In this document: positions 53,834-64,000 of the stretch, piece after piece
How positions within the stretch are numbered: the stretch's first letter is position 1
Layout of the letters: each line of letters starts with the position of its first letter
Source of the DNA: Globodera rostochiensis
Taxonomy: Eukaryota > Nematoda > Chromadorea > Rhabditida > Heteroderidae
DNA length: 64,000 nucleotides
NCBI GenBank assembly: GCA_018350325.1
Contig: JAEVLN010000002.1
Location: forward strand, 1,808,733 to 1,872,732
Reading direction: 5' to 3'
Position numbers and translations under genes: made by a program
Notes under the pieces: model-generated
Seen by the model: only the letters and a program-made list of their open reading frames with translations
Databases searched by the model: none
Told to the model about the DNA's origin: nothing

Positions 53834-56716
53834 TCAATCAATGCCCAACGAGGCCATAATACGAGTGCAGTTGCGATGGCGAGTGTTCGCGTAACTCATG
53901 TAATCGAATTGAATTGCGGAAATTGCCGCCTGATGAATGGCCCAAAGTGTCCAGAAAAAATGTGCAGCCTAAATTCAAAATTAGAAAATTTTAAAAAACC
54001 CCCGAAAAATTCACATTTTTCAGGGATTTACACAAGTTTTCTGCAACTGTACCGCTTCAAAATGTCGAACTTTCCACAACAACTTGTCCATTTCGCTTTC
54101 GTCAATTGCCTGTTGAAACTGTGCAAAATATTGTCGCAGAAAATGTCGTCGCTCTTCCTCTGTGGCGGCATTAAGCTCAAAGTCGGGAGTGTCATCAAGA
54201 CCTAAAAACATAAATTTCAGGAAAATAAAAATTTCAAAAAAGAAATTATGGGAAATGTTTCTTGTCACACAAAAATTTTTTAGAGGGTTTTACGCAATCC
54301 TGAGAAGTGTAGTGGGTTTTCGAAGTTGCTGATTACGAATATGATACCAGATTCATCATATGACATCATTTATTTAGTTTGCAACATCTTTGATTTTTTC
54401 AAAAAATGTTTATTTGGTAAACATCTCTAGTAGCTGTTCTAGGAGGTTTTCTCAGTGGCATAAAATCCGAATCTGACCTCCATTTTGACCAATTCCTAAC
54501 CCCAGGCCCGAGTGTATATTAGGCCGGACAAACTGCAGAGATACCCGACCGGTCACAAAAATGCCGGGCCGGGCCTTTTCGAAATTGTCCGAAAAAGCCC
54601 GTCCATGTCCAAGCCGATTTTCCTAACCCTAATGGGCAGAAATTTAAAAGGATTTTCAATGAATTCAAAAATTATTTCGAATGCCAATGATCTGGATTTG
54701 TTGCAACTCACCAGCATATTCACAAAAATGGTTGGCCACGTCGAACAGTTGGTAGTTGGGCCCGGCGTATTCGTAATCGATGAAATGGACTTCGCCCGTG
54801 CCGTCCTCGTCGTAAAGAACTAAAAAAAAATTTATTTCTCAAAAATTTGTTTATAGAATTACTGTTATAAATGAGCAAATCGTTGTGCGCAAATACCAGC
54901 GGCGATTTGAACAGTTCCAGCACCGTTAATAGCCGACCCAATTGATCGGACAAAGAGGAGCCTAAAAATTTTGGCACTTAAAAATAATTTGTATTTAAAA
55001 ATTAAAAAATTTCACAATTTTTAAAGACCTGAAAATATCAATAAAAACGTTTTACCCCTAAAATTTTGGTCGAACTGTTGCTGCACTTCAGGTTTGGCGA
55101 ACTGTGTGGGCAAATTGGCCAACCAATCCGCACATTTTGCACCAAACATTGGCAAATTTTCGTGTGCCGTGTCCAACGGAATTTTGTGCATTCGAGCCAA
55201 TGTTTGGCAAATCTTTCTAATAAAAGATCCTTAATTTTTTATATTTTGTTCAGAGAGACCGAAATCAGAATTTAGAATCGGTCCCTCTGCTGTTTGTGGT
55301 TGTGCCTACTCAACAATGGCCGGTTCGCGCACATTTTTCATGTCCAAACACGTTCCGGGCAAAAAACCGCACGCAAATCCGTTGATGAACCGGGCATGCA
55401 CTGCAGGGCCAAGCCCAGCCCGGTGAAGACGTTCAAAATTGGCCATCTCCGAATTGCTGAAGAGATTATAAAAGAAATTCAAACAAATAACTTTTTGTTC
55501 AGGTTAAAGACTTTTTTTATTCTTTCCTTCTCCTCACCGATCAATGAGCTGCTCAGTTTTAACCCCAAACAAGCGGATGACCATTTTCTCATTGCTTTCG
55601 GTATGGTTGAGACAAAATATTTTGTTGGTGATCCCATTCGTATAAATCTTTAAAATTATTTTTAAAATTTTTATTATTAGACGCGACTAGGTTGTCAGTT
55701 TTTGGAAAGATTTTTTCTACCGAACAAAATTTTTGGATAATGAATTGAATTAATTAAATTGATTTGGGCCAGAACTGACAACCATAGGCTCGGCATATTA
55801 ATCGATCAAAACTAGGGTTGAGCGGGACCGGGACTTTTGTAAAAACCGGGACCGGGACTAAATTTGGTCCCGGTCCAAAAAAACCGGGACTACTGGACAA
55901 AAACAAGAAAAAAAAATGCTTGGTAAAAAACCGGGACCATTATAAGGGGATTTTAAAGGAATTTTGAAAAACCGGGACCATTATAAGGGGATTTTAAAGG
56001 AATTTTGAAAAACCGGGACCATTATAAGGGGATTTTAAAGGAATTTTGAAAAACCGGGACCATTATAAGGGGATTTAAAGGAATTTTGAAAAACCGGGAC
56101 CATTATAAGGGCATTTAAAGGAATTTTGAAAAACCGGGACCATTATAAGGGCATTTTAAAGGAATTTTGAAAAACCGGGACCATTATAAGGGGATTTTAA
56201 AGGAATTTTGAAAAACCGGGACCATTATAAGGGGATTTTAAAGGAATTTTGAAAAACCGGGACCATTATAAGGGGATTTAAAGGAATTTTGAAAAACCGG
56301 GACCATTATAAGGGCATTTTAAAGGAATTTTGAAAAACCGGGACCATAATAAGGGCATTTTAAAGGAGTTTTGAAAAACCGGGACTAAAATTTCAGTACC
56401 AAAACGGGAAAAATAGACCATTTCAGTACTGGTCCCGGTCCCGTACAACCCTAATCAAAACATTAAGCGGGTCAGATTTAAGCAGTCTGGCTTTATGTCT
56501 GAGCTTCAATTACCGAGCTTTTTGCATTGTTACCTCAATGTCAACCCCACTCTTGTTCCGTATCCATTCTGGTCGTATTTGGCCCACAAGGGCTGCAATT
56601 TTCTGGGAAAACAACGATGAGGAGGACCTTTCCGAGTAAAGGTCCAAATGTTCTTCCACCGCGTCATGAGGAAGTTCCAGTTCAATAAATGGAGCACTTT
56701 TTGCTGCTGGGTTCAT
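53834..56716 (-). CDS. Ethanolamine kinase (choline/ethanolamine kinase family)
   Basis: Cytosolic ATP-dependent kinase starting the Kennedy pathway to phosphatidylethanolamine. Exons (minus): 56534-56716, 55538-55647, 55310-55456, 55056-55216, 54863-54961, 54712-54819, 54032-54201 and 53834-53968; 370 residues in phase. Visible blocks: TNGITNKIFCLN (ATP-binding start), MVIRLFGVKTEQLIDR, NFERLHRAGLGP, VFAHNDLL (Brenner/APH catalytic motif) and VHFIDYEYAGPNYQLFDVANHF (metal-binding Asp). The C-terminal AAHFFWTLWAIHQA block precedes IQFDYMSYANTR. HNDLL and IDYEYAG favour ethanolamine kinase over choline kinase (usually HNDLQ and IDFEY). Intron 1 (55648-56533) carries a 641-bp hAT-like element with a 41-bp minisatellite. 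The N-terminal 60 residues are poorly conserved and could be extended or shortened. Confidence 0.9.
55813..56453. mobile_element. hAT-like 'ccgggac' MITE, expanded 641-bp copy
   Basis: Ends tagggttgagcgggacc / ggtcccgtacaacccta, exact duplication atcaaaac (55805-55812, 56454-56461). Same family as 7791-7991, with the internal 41-bp unit amplified. Lies in intron 1 of ethanolamine kinase. Confidence 0.9.
55928..56378. repeat. 41-bp minisatellite, about 11 copies
   Basis: Unit begins aaaccgggaccattataagg and ends ggaattttga. Copies differ by single changes (gggg/gggc, tttt/ttt), giving 40-41 bp periods. It is nested wholly inside the element 55813-56453. Confidence 0.95.
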
Positions 56717-57542
56717 GCCAGAAAAGATATTTCAAAACAAATATTTAATAGTTGGCAAACTGAAATCGTGATCCCAATATGATTTGTTTTTAATTCAAAT
56801 GCAAATTTGGGGAGCGGGACAAATTCAGCACCACCGTAACCTCCTTCATACTAAATTTATTGGCCAAGTTTTGTACCATTCAAAAGTCATTTTACCGTAT
56901 ATACTCTTTTAATCCCCGAACCTCTGAGTAGGTTGAAAAATAATCCCCCATGGGGGATTAAAAGAGTATATACAGTAGTTTAGAGAATTTTTTAAGCAAG
57001 CGCGAAAGTTTGCTGTAGAAAAATGGACTATTAAATGCAAAAATAGAATTGTGGAAGAGTGACTCAATCGTTTTGTTGATTTGTATGTAATTAAGGTGAC
57101 CTTAAATCCGTCTACAAATTTGAAACCGATTTAAGCAAAATTTCAAGAAAAATATTTAAATTTCCAAAAGTACAATTAAATGTTTATTCATAAAATATAA
57201 AATAAAAATCAATAATGGCCCCACCCCAATGTAATTGGTCTCAAATTGGTCTGTTATGTATGTGCAATCGCGTTGCTGCTCAACCAATTTATCGACCGAA
57301 TGATGAAAATAAAACAAATTGTTAAAATATGGGTGACGACTATGTTCAGTGGACTGACAACCTTTTCAAAAATGAGGCGGAGTAAATGAAGAAAAAAATG
57401 ATACAATAAAAAGCACAAATAGACAAACTGTGACAAAGGACCAAAAAAAAATAAAATCCAAAATTACAAAAAATGGGGCAATTTTTACAAACAAAACTCC
57501 CAGCCCCTTTCATCTCAATCAGCAATCAATGCGCAACACCGA
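56717..57542. other. Spacer between tra2-like and ethanolamine kinase genes
   Basis: Upstream of ethanolamine kinase and downstream of the Tra2-like gene, both on the minus strand. A small hairpin at 56896-56975 pairs 'tatatactcttttaatcccc' with its complement. No gene is seen. Confidence 0.5.
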
Positions 57543-59508
57543 TCAGCGCGAACGTGATCGTGAACGGCTCGCGCTTCGGCTACGCGTTGGAGGACTCTTT
57601 GACGAATTTATTGGCATGTGACGACTGTTGAGAGAGAATTTGGAAAATATGTATGAATAAACGGTTGCAATTAATTAATTTTTTAAAATTAAAAGACACC
57701 AGAAACGCATCCGGTCCGAAGGTCGAAAGTGGTGTAACTTTCTTCAACCTGAACCGATTAGGTCGAACATAATACCAAATGAAAGCTTGTGAAAGCTTGC
57801 AATGAGTTAGAGTTATCATTAAGTTAAAGCTAAGCGATTGGACAATGCTTAAAAAAAGTTATGGCCAAAAAAATTAAAAACTCCAAAGGTGGCTATTTTT
57901 GGAGGTTTTCTGGCCATAACCTTTTTCATAATTATTAGATCGCTTAGTTTTTGCTTATTAATTGCTTCTCCTCATCGAAAGCTTTCATTTGGTATAATGT
58001 TTGACCTTTCGACCTCCGGACAAGTAGCCACCAGAAATAAATATAAATTTTAACCAATTGATTTAAAATTTAATTTGGTTAAAAAATCTGCTGCACTTAC
58101 TAAGGACCGCCGCCTCGCGTGACGGAGTAATCTATACGTACTTTCATCCCATCTATCACCACATCCGTCATGTTGTCTTTAGCCTACAATTAAGTTTCAA
58201 TTCCTTATTATTACAACGAATACCCCAAAGGCTCTCTATTAGCAATCTGATCATTCAATTTTCAAATGAAATCTCGACGAAATTTTTTCGAGATTCTCGA
58301 TCGAACAATTTTTACCGAAATTCGAGATTTTTTAAAGATTTTTCAGTGATCTCGAACGAATCTCGATCGTTTAAATTTTTTTTTTCGAGATTTTACGAGA
58401 TTCGAGATTTTTTAAGATTTTTCAGTGATCTCGAACGAATCTCGATCGTTTAAATTTTTTTTTTGAGACTTTAGGAGATTCGAGATTTTTCGAGATTCTC
58501 GATCGTAATCTCGATCGGTCCTCACAAGTCCGATCTCTAGTAACGATTTCGGTATACTTACGCGAGCGGCCTCCTTGGTGTTGGTGAAGTAGACGAAGGC
58601 AAAGCCACGTGATCGGCCAGAATAGCGATCATAGACAATCTGCACTGACTCGACCTCGCCCCAGCGGCCAAACAATTGTTTAAGATCGCGTTCGCTGGTG
58701 TGCTGAATGCCCACAAAATTAATTACATAATATTACCCAAAAAAATAGGGACAAAACCCAACTCGTCCCCCCGAAAACTGAAATTTTTATTTTTGTAGAC
58801 AATGGCCCATAACTTTAATGGCATTTGTCTAATCGATTGGATTTTGCTTTCTAATAGCTTCTACTCAGTGTTTGCTTTCGAATCATACCAAATTATTTGA
58901 TTTGGTTTGCTAGAAAAAAAGTTATAATGAAAAAGGTTCAAAAAAGTTGGGCGAAGGAGAACGAGTTGGGGTTTTCCCAAAAATAACAACCCAGATGTTT
59001 TGTGGTTACTTCGTGGAGAGAATGTTAAGAATTTGTTTATTCGAATAGTGCCAAATCCTTTAGAATTAATTTTGTTGGTCAATGGCACCGAAATTGTCCC
59101 GGCATTGGGTCGTCCAGATCCGTGCAAAAATGTGTTAAAAAATACCCAAAAAACAAATGTTTTAAACACAGACCAAACTCATGCCAAAAACGCCCAAACA
59201 AGGGCATGGCTCCGGATTGTCTCGTCCATCATAATAAAAACGACGTGAACCGCTGTGAAAACCGCCGCGAGAAGAAAAGGAGACATTATTGTTGTCACGG
59301 GAACGGCTTAATTAAAAAGTAAATATTCAAGATCCAATAAAGTGAATTTAGAAGATTATCATTTTCTGAACTTTGAGCAAATTTTAATTGTTATTGCAAA
59401 AATAATTTGAGTCAAATTATTTTGGCAAATTTTTACATTTTTTATTTGTTTAATTTAATAAACAAAAACGCAGTCCAGTCGAGAATTTCCTTACAGTTCC
59501 TCTTCCAT
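57543..59508 (-). CDS. rsp-8: Tra2-like SR-family splicing regulator
   Basis: RRM protein that binds GAA-rich exonic enhancers and promotes exon inclusion. Exons (minus): 59495-59508, 59174-59306, 58562-58702, 58101-58183 and 57543-57624; 150 residues, every junction in phase. The sequence runs MEEELRSRDNN, a Gly/Ser/Arg/Tyr linker, then an RRM at about 45-120 with CLGVFGMSL (RNP2), TSERDLKQLFGRWGEVE and RGFAFVYF (RNP1). After it come a Tra2-type linker and an Arg/Ser C-terminus (PTRSRSASRSRSRSR). The Tra2 identity rests on CLGVFGMSL-(H)TSERDL and VYDRYSGRSRGFAFVYF. Unlike vertebrate Tra2 there is almost no N-terminal RS domain. The first coding exon is only 14 nt. The symbol is by analogy with the C. 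elegans Tra2-like SR gene; orthology was not tested. Confidence 0.87.
57705..58028. mobile_element. Foldback element in Tra2-like intron, 9-bp flanks
   Basis: Flanked by caccagaaa at 57696-57704 and 58029-58037. Arms pair ggtcgaa/ttcgacc, accaaatgaaagctt/aagctttcatttggt, gctaagcgat/atcgcttag and agttatggcca/tggccataac. Related copies lie near 52560-52800, 58800-58930, 33150-33200 and 3800-3960. Confidence 0.75.
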
Positions 59509-59629
59509 TCGATTTTCAATTTTAGAAAAATTTGTTTTTTTTCATTAAAAGAAAATAAAAAATTAGTTGGCAACACTTTTTTAAGCATTTATTGGCTTAA
59601 TAAATACACAATTTACAAGTGGTCCCAAC

Positions 59630-59790
59630 TAGAGACCGGACTTGAGCTTTGAGCGAGATGTCGAGACGAGATTCTCGAAAAAATCTTGGGTCTCGAAAAA
59701 TCTCGTTATTCGAGACGAGATGTCGAGACGAGATTTCTCGAGAATCTCGTCGAGATTTTGTCTCGAGATCTCGTCTCGTTCCGGTCTCTA
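59630..59790. mobile_element. hAT-like 'gagatctcg' element
   Basis: Ends tagagaccgga / tccggtctcta, exact duplication gtcccaac (59622-59629, 59791-59798). Interior made of gtcgagacgag and gagattctcg words. Confidence 0.9.
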
Positions 59791-60163
59791 GTCCCAACTA
59801 TCAAGGACCGACCCTTCCACCTAGAATGTGCCCATGCCCGATGGTTAAAAATCTCGATTTTTTTATGACAAATCCTTTAATTGAGTATTTATTTCCATGA
59901 CATGTTAATGTTTGCTTGTTACCTTACGGCTCATCATACATTTGTATGGTCAAATTGTCGCTTTGTTTTTTGTCATTTTGAATTTGGGAAAATTAATGGA
60001 AGAAACTTTTGTAATTGAGAATTGATTTGAAAAAGTCGGGATTCTGTGATTGAATGAGTGTCCATTGACAACAAAAAATTCCTTCTGTAATTGATATTTG
60101 GTTTTGACCACATTTTTTTAAACATTTGTAGCACTTCACAAGAAGGCCTTTTGTTTGCCTTAC

Positions 60164-60232
60164 AAAATGCCAAGAAAACAACACCTTCGTCCATTGCGTC
60201 TTGAAGAGACAACATCACGTCGTGGAGACGGG
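60164..60232 (-). other. Isolated exon-like segment, possible pseudogene fragment
   Basis: A 69-nt segment bounded by a strong acceptor (tgttttcag) and donor (gtaagg), open in phase 1 and reading RLHDVMLSLQDAMDEGVVFLAF. The pattern faintly recalls the Hsp60/GroEL block 'R..DAL.A.RAAVEEGVV', but the expected Gly-rich continuation is absent and no partner exon was found within 2 kb. Function unknown; it may be chance. Confidence 0.2.
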
Positions 60233-60380
60233 CTGAAAACATTTTTGTTGAAATAATGATTAATCGATCTTTTGACTCTTGACAGGCCCAAATTAATTAC
60301 CGGGATTTTCTGGTCCCGATAAAAACCCGGGAGTTAGGTCACCGGAAAACGATGGGATTTCGCTCAGCTAGGCTTCAAAT

Positions 60381-60478
60381 TAGGGCAGGACGGGACCGAG
60401 ACTTTTTGAAAAACCGGGTCAGTACCAAAATGGAAAAAATTGACCATTCAGTACTGGTCGCGGTCCCGTCCTACCCTA
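60381..60478. mobile_element. 'ccgggac' MITE, 98-bp deletion form
   Basis: Ends tagggcaggacgggacc / ggtcccgtcctaccta-like; flanks cttcaaat and ctttcaaat differ by one T. Shares taccaaaatggaaaaaat and ccattcagtactggtc with 7791-7991 but lacks the 41-bp unit. Confidence 0.8.
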
Positions 60479-61320
60479 CTTTCAAATCATGAACGTTTTC
60501 GAATCCCATCACCCTCAAGGTCTGTTCGTACATCGTTACCGTTTATTTCCTGACCTACCTATAAGTATGGGAACGAGAACGACTGGGTGTGCAGTGTTTT
60601 TCCCTCTTCTGCCTCTTGTGACATTTATCGCCTGCGGGGCTGTAATCCTAAAATATTTTATTTTAAAAAATTTTTTTAAATTACAATTTTACTCGTTCGC
60701 GCTTATGCTGTACACGGCCCATTTGATTTTCAGCTTTCTATCAAATAGAGACTTTGGCTAATGTTTAACCGTGTTTGTCTGAAAATGTTTTGAATTGAAC
60801 CGCTTGAAGCTGACAAAAATAGAAAAAGTGATTAAATTAAAAAACCAAATTTTAGTCCGATTTTGGGGAATTTCTCATTTTCAGCTAATGATTTCCAAAG
60901 AATAATAAAATATATAAAACGAGTAACACTGCTTCAATTTCCATCTGATTTTCCAATTTATTCTTTATCCAATGCCACCACCCACCACTCCCCGCCCCCA
61001 ATTCTCCATTTTGCCACATGTTGACCACGTATACATAGGCTATGTTGCCACGTCGTTTCTTCTCTTCACATCCAGCCACCATTAAAGAGGTGCCTTCTGC
61101 CAAGGCATCATGGCATGCCATCATTGTCATACCTCCCCCACCCATTCAATGCCAACATATTTCACCGATCAATCAAAACGATCAATGAGAAATACATACA
61201 CATGCAATGATGGGTTGGTGGGTGATGGACAGGATGTAAAATTGAGGGATGTCAATTTTGTTTTGTACAAAAGTGTAATATTCATTCACATCGGTTTAGG
61301 GCAGCGTTTATACCCCCGAC

Positions 61321-61469
61321 TAGGGTTGGACAAAACCGGATATTATCCGGGTCGCCCGGATACCGATCCCGGATCTACCATAATTTAGCTGTCATCGTTC
61401 AAGACCGGCTAATTTTTATTCAAAATTGTCCCATACCGGTTCCAGATTATTCGGTTTTGTCCAACCCTA
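61321..61469. mobile_element. hAT-like 'ccggat' element
   Basis: Ends tagggttggacaaaaccgga / tccagattattcggttttgtccaacccta-type, with exact duplication cccccgac (61313-61320, 61470-61477). The outer ten bases equal those of the ccgggac family, but the interior words differ (ccggat, ccggtt). Confidence 0.88.
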
Positions 61470-61930
61470 CCCCCGACCCTCGGGGCGGGAAGGTCGGGGA
61501 TCGGAGCTGGACTCTAGTTTAGGGAATGGGATTGAAAATTCTTTAAAAATTGTTTTTGTAAATTTTTCTATATCAATATCGCCGGGAGGGAAGGGCTCTA
61601 CATGGACAATGTGACGACTTTTACCGCATTTAAATCTTTATACGTGCGTAGAACAACAACAACAAGTCAACACAAATGTAAGGATAATGCATGGGCATGA
61701 AACACACAAAAGAACCCCCATCAACGCAATACATACCGTAGTTCTTGCAACAAATATATTACTACCATAATTACAGTTAATTTGAGTGCACTAATAATTA
61801 CTGTCTTGAACGTATATAAATGTGTGCAGGAAACTGGCCCGTCATCCGGATGGATTTTTGCATTTTTTGTTTAAAACCCAATTTTGATCAAAATTATTAG
61901 TCTTTAAAACATTTAGAATTTAACTACTGT

Positions 61931-62056
61931 TAAATGCCAAAAAAATGGTCCAAATAATTCTTTAAATGCCAAAAAATTGTCCAAATAATTCTTTAAATGC
62001 CAAAAAATTGTCCAAATAATTCTTTAAATGCCAAAAAAAAAGGTCCAAATAATCTT
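61931..62056. repeat. 33-bp tandem repeat, about 4 copies
   Basis: Unit ttaaatgccaaaaaattg followed by tccaaataattctt; the last copy has an A-run expansion. Confidence 0.85.
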
Positions 62057-62278
62057 AACAAAAAATGCAAATTTATAAGGAGCCGGCATGGACCACACAC
62101 ACCAGGATATAACATCACCACCCAGGGGGGTGCATTCCCGATCATTTTAAAAAAATGTATGCGCAAAAACTGATCAGAACAGACAGCCTACAAATATTCA
62201 TACCCATCGGCACATAAAGGTGATCGATCAATCGCACATATTACAGAAAAAAATAGTGGCGGGTGTTAATGATGTTCG

Positions 62279-64000
62279 TTATGTGGCCGGTGACCTGCTT
62301 GTCCCCTCGCCCAACCCTTCGTCATCATTTGCATCCTGTCCATCTGACGAGTTTGACTCCAACTCCTCCAGTCCGTCATCCTGGAACAGTTCCTCATCAA
62401 AAACGACAACTTTTGTTGACGGTTGCTGTGCATCGGCATCATCTTCGACGTCGTCCTCCAGCTTCATCTGCTCTTGGAAGGTCCGCTCGTCAATTTCGAA
62501 TGCATGCATTTGTTCTTCCTGTGCCGGGGAGGATAATTAATATTAAACATTTTTTACAGAAATTCAAAATCCTCCCCATCCCTACGCCAAATTTTTTCAT
62601 GTGCAATAACATTTTTTTTCTTCTAAAAGCTAAACAAAATAAAATTTGCATTTTTCATTTTCACAATAAAAATTGTAAGGGTTTCCCCAGCGGCGCTTTT
62701 CACAGACGCGTTAACATTTCTGGCATTATTTATCAAATTTGCATAAAACATGAGGTGCTGAGGTGGTCTTAAACCAGATGCTAACATTATAGTACATCAA
62801 ACAAGCCCGAAATTGTAACAGGTTAAAAATAATTTGCAAAAAAAAAATTTGAAATTTGTTTTTTACCTCTTCTCCATCTTCCTGCTCCCTGTCGTATTGG
62901 GCCACCTCATTGGCTTCGTCACCCTCTCCACCATTTTGTTCGGCAATCAGATCCGGATTGAACGTGAAAAGGTCACGACCCGAAAGGCCAGCCTTGAAAT
63001 TGCACAAAAAATTTCATACCAAAAAAAAAAAAAAATCGAAATTTTGACTTCTATAAACTATGACCAAAATAACAAAATTCAATTGAATCCAATTTGTCTA
63101 ATGGCAAATTGTCCGTGCTATTTCGCTAAAATGTCTAAATGTCGACTATTGGGCCTTTTTGGGTTTTTTGAAGTTCTGGGTTTTCTTTTTTATCATTCAA
63201 GATAATTTTTTTCGGATTTTTTCGGCACAAATTGTACCAAAGTTGGCACTTTTTCGGGCACAAACCTGTTTTCCGCTTTTGAACGTGGCCAACTTGTTCT
63301 TGTCTGATTGCCGCAATGCTTGCCGTTTTTCGCGCAGTTTCTTCTTTTTCCATGCTATGAACGTGTCCAGGGTGACTTTGGTCAAATTTTGGTCCAACAA
63401 TTTTGATCTCTGCATAAACCATGCGTTAAAATGCTATTGTTCAACAACAATTTCAAGCAGTACGTACCTCTGTTTCGATGAATTGTTCCAATGAGATTTT
63501 AGTGAGCCGATTTTGTTCCTCCATTTTCTTTCGGTCCTTCTTCAAAATGTAACCCGGAGGCAACGCGTGCCTTAATAATTTTTGTTTTTGAAAAATTATG
63601 TTCAAAAATTTGAACAAAAAATGATCAACACCTGTAAATGCACGTATCGCCGTTAGGACACTCCCAGAACCAGCCATATTTGCTGTTCTCCACTTAAAAC
63701 GTTTTTATATTTAAGCCATTGGTAAACATTTTTGTTTAATTTAACGTTTTTTGTTAAGAAAATCGTGCTTTTAAAAACAATTAACCTGCATCAAGGAAGT
63801 ACTTGCAGAGGATGTCCGTTTGGTTGGGCCTCTTCCGGTCCTTTTCTCCGTGCTTTTTCTCAGCAACATCTTGCAGCATTTTCTCATCCCAATTTTCGTT
63901 GGTTTCTGAAAAAAACAATTGGACTTTTCCCCCGGGGGAGGGGGGTCTAAAAAAACCAACCCTCTTTTTTGTCGTCCTTTAAGTCCCTACTGTCCACAAA
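62279..64000 (-). CDS. ZC3H15/DFRP1-like CCCH zinc-finger protein, 5' end beyond the window
   Basis: Partner and stabiliser of the DRG1 translational GTPase. Exons (minus): 63961-64000 (open), 63786-63905, 63632-63692, 63468-63570, 63266-63409, 62867-62992 and 62279-62518. Visible: [63 protein letters not shown] (here residues of the third, divergent CCCH finger with C-x8-C-x5-C-x3-H spacing), then KISLEQFIETE. The DFRP domain follows (KVTLDTFIAWKKKKLREK), then KSGKQAGLSGRDLF and an acidic tail rich in Glu/Asp. Order and spacing match ZC3H15 along its C-terminal two thirds. The two N-terminal CCCH fingers would lie right of base 64000. Intron donors and acceptors are all GT-AG. Confidence 0.92.

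Larger units (their letters stand above)
59509..62278. other. Spacer between ZC3H15-like and tra2-like genes
   Basis: Three hAT-like elements (59630-59790, 60381-60478, 61321-61469), one isolated exon-like segment (60164-60232, minus) and a 33-bp tandem repeat (61931-62056). Short open frames at 60489-60761 (+) and 60885-61145 (-) have no splice support or family resemblance. Confidence 0.55.

Noticed and set aside
55928..56378. Regular 41-bp periodicity like a CRISPR array
   Set aside because: Whole units repeat without unique spacers, within a eukaryotic intron inside a transposon.

Overview
The window looks like nuclear DNA of a nematode, most likely a tylenchid such as a cyst nematode (moderate confidence; no rRNA or mitochondrial marker is present). 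The signs are intron-dense genes with many 45-60 nt introns, seven GC-AG introns, animal-type gene families on both strands, AT-rich introns, and large spacers full of foldback repeats and long G or C runs. All gene models below were assembled by hand from splice signals, reading phase and family motifs, without transcript evidence.

Ten protein-coding genes are supported. Left to right they are: a COP1-type RING/coiled-coil/WD40 ubiquitin ligase (-, runs off the left edge); a protein joining an RRM, an F-box and leucine-rich repeats (+); a DDX5/DDX17-type DEAD-box RNA helicase (-); a membrane-anchored histidine acid phosphatase (+); glutamine:fructose-6-phosphate aminotransferase (-); a SoxB HMG-box transcription factor (+); an unrecognised four-helix membrane protein (+); ethanolamine kinase (-); a Tra2-like splicing regulator (-); and a ZC3H15/DFRP1-like protein (-, runs off the right edge). 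They do not form one pathway. Two are ubiquitin-ligase components, two act on RNA, two are metabolic kinase/transferase enzymes and one is a developmental regulator.

A gene desert of about 17 kb (26.2-43.2 kb) separates GFAT from SoxB. It is rich in homopolymers, poly-purine/poly-pyrimidine tracts and foldback elements, and may hold SoxB regulatory DNA.

The most striking non-coding signal is a set of short non-autonomous transposons spread over the whole window. Many have terminal inverted repeats beginning YARNG (TAGGG, TAGTG, TAGAG, CAGGG) and 8-bp target duplications, often fitting nTnnnnAn, as expected for hAT elements. Their interiors are largely one short word repeated in both orientations, with a different word per family. 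One family is seen in three states: a 98-bp deletion form, a 201-bp standard form, and a 641-bp form whose single internal 41-bp unit has expanded to about 11 tandem copies inside an ethanolamine kinase intron.
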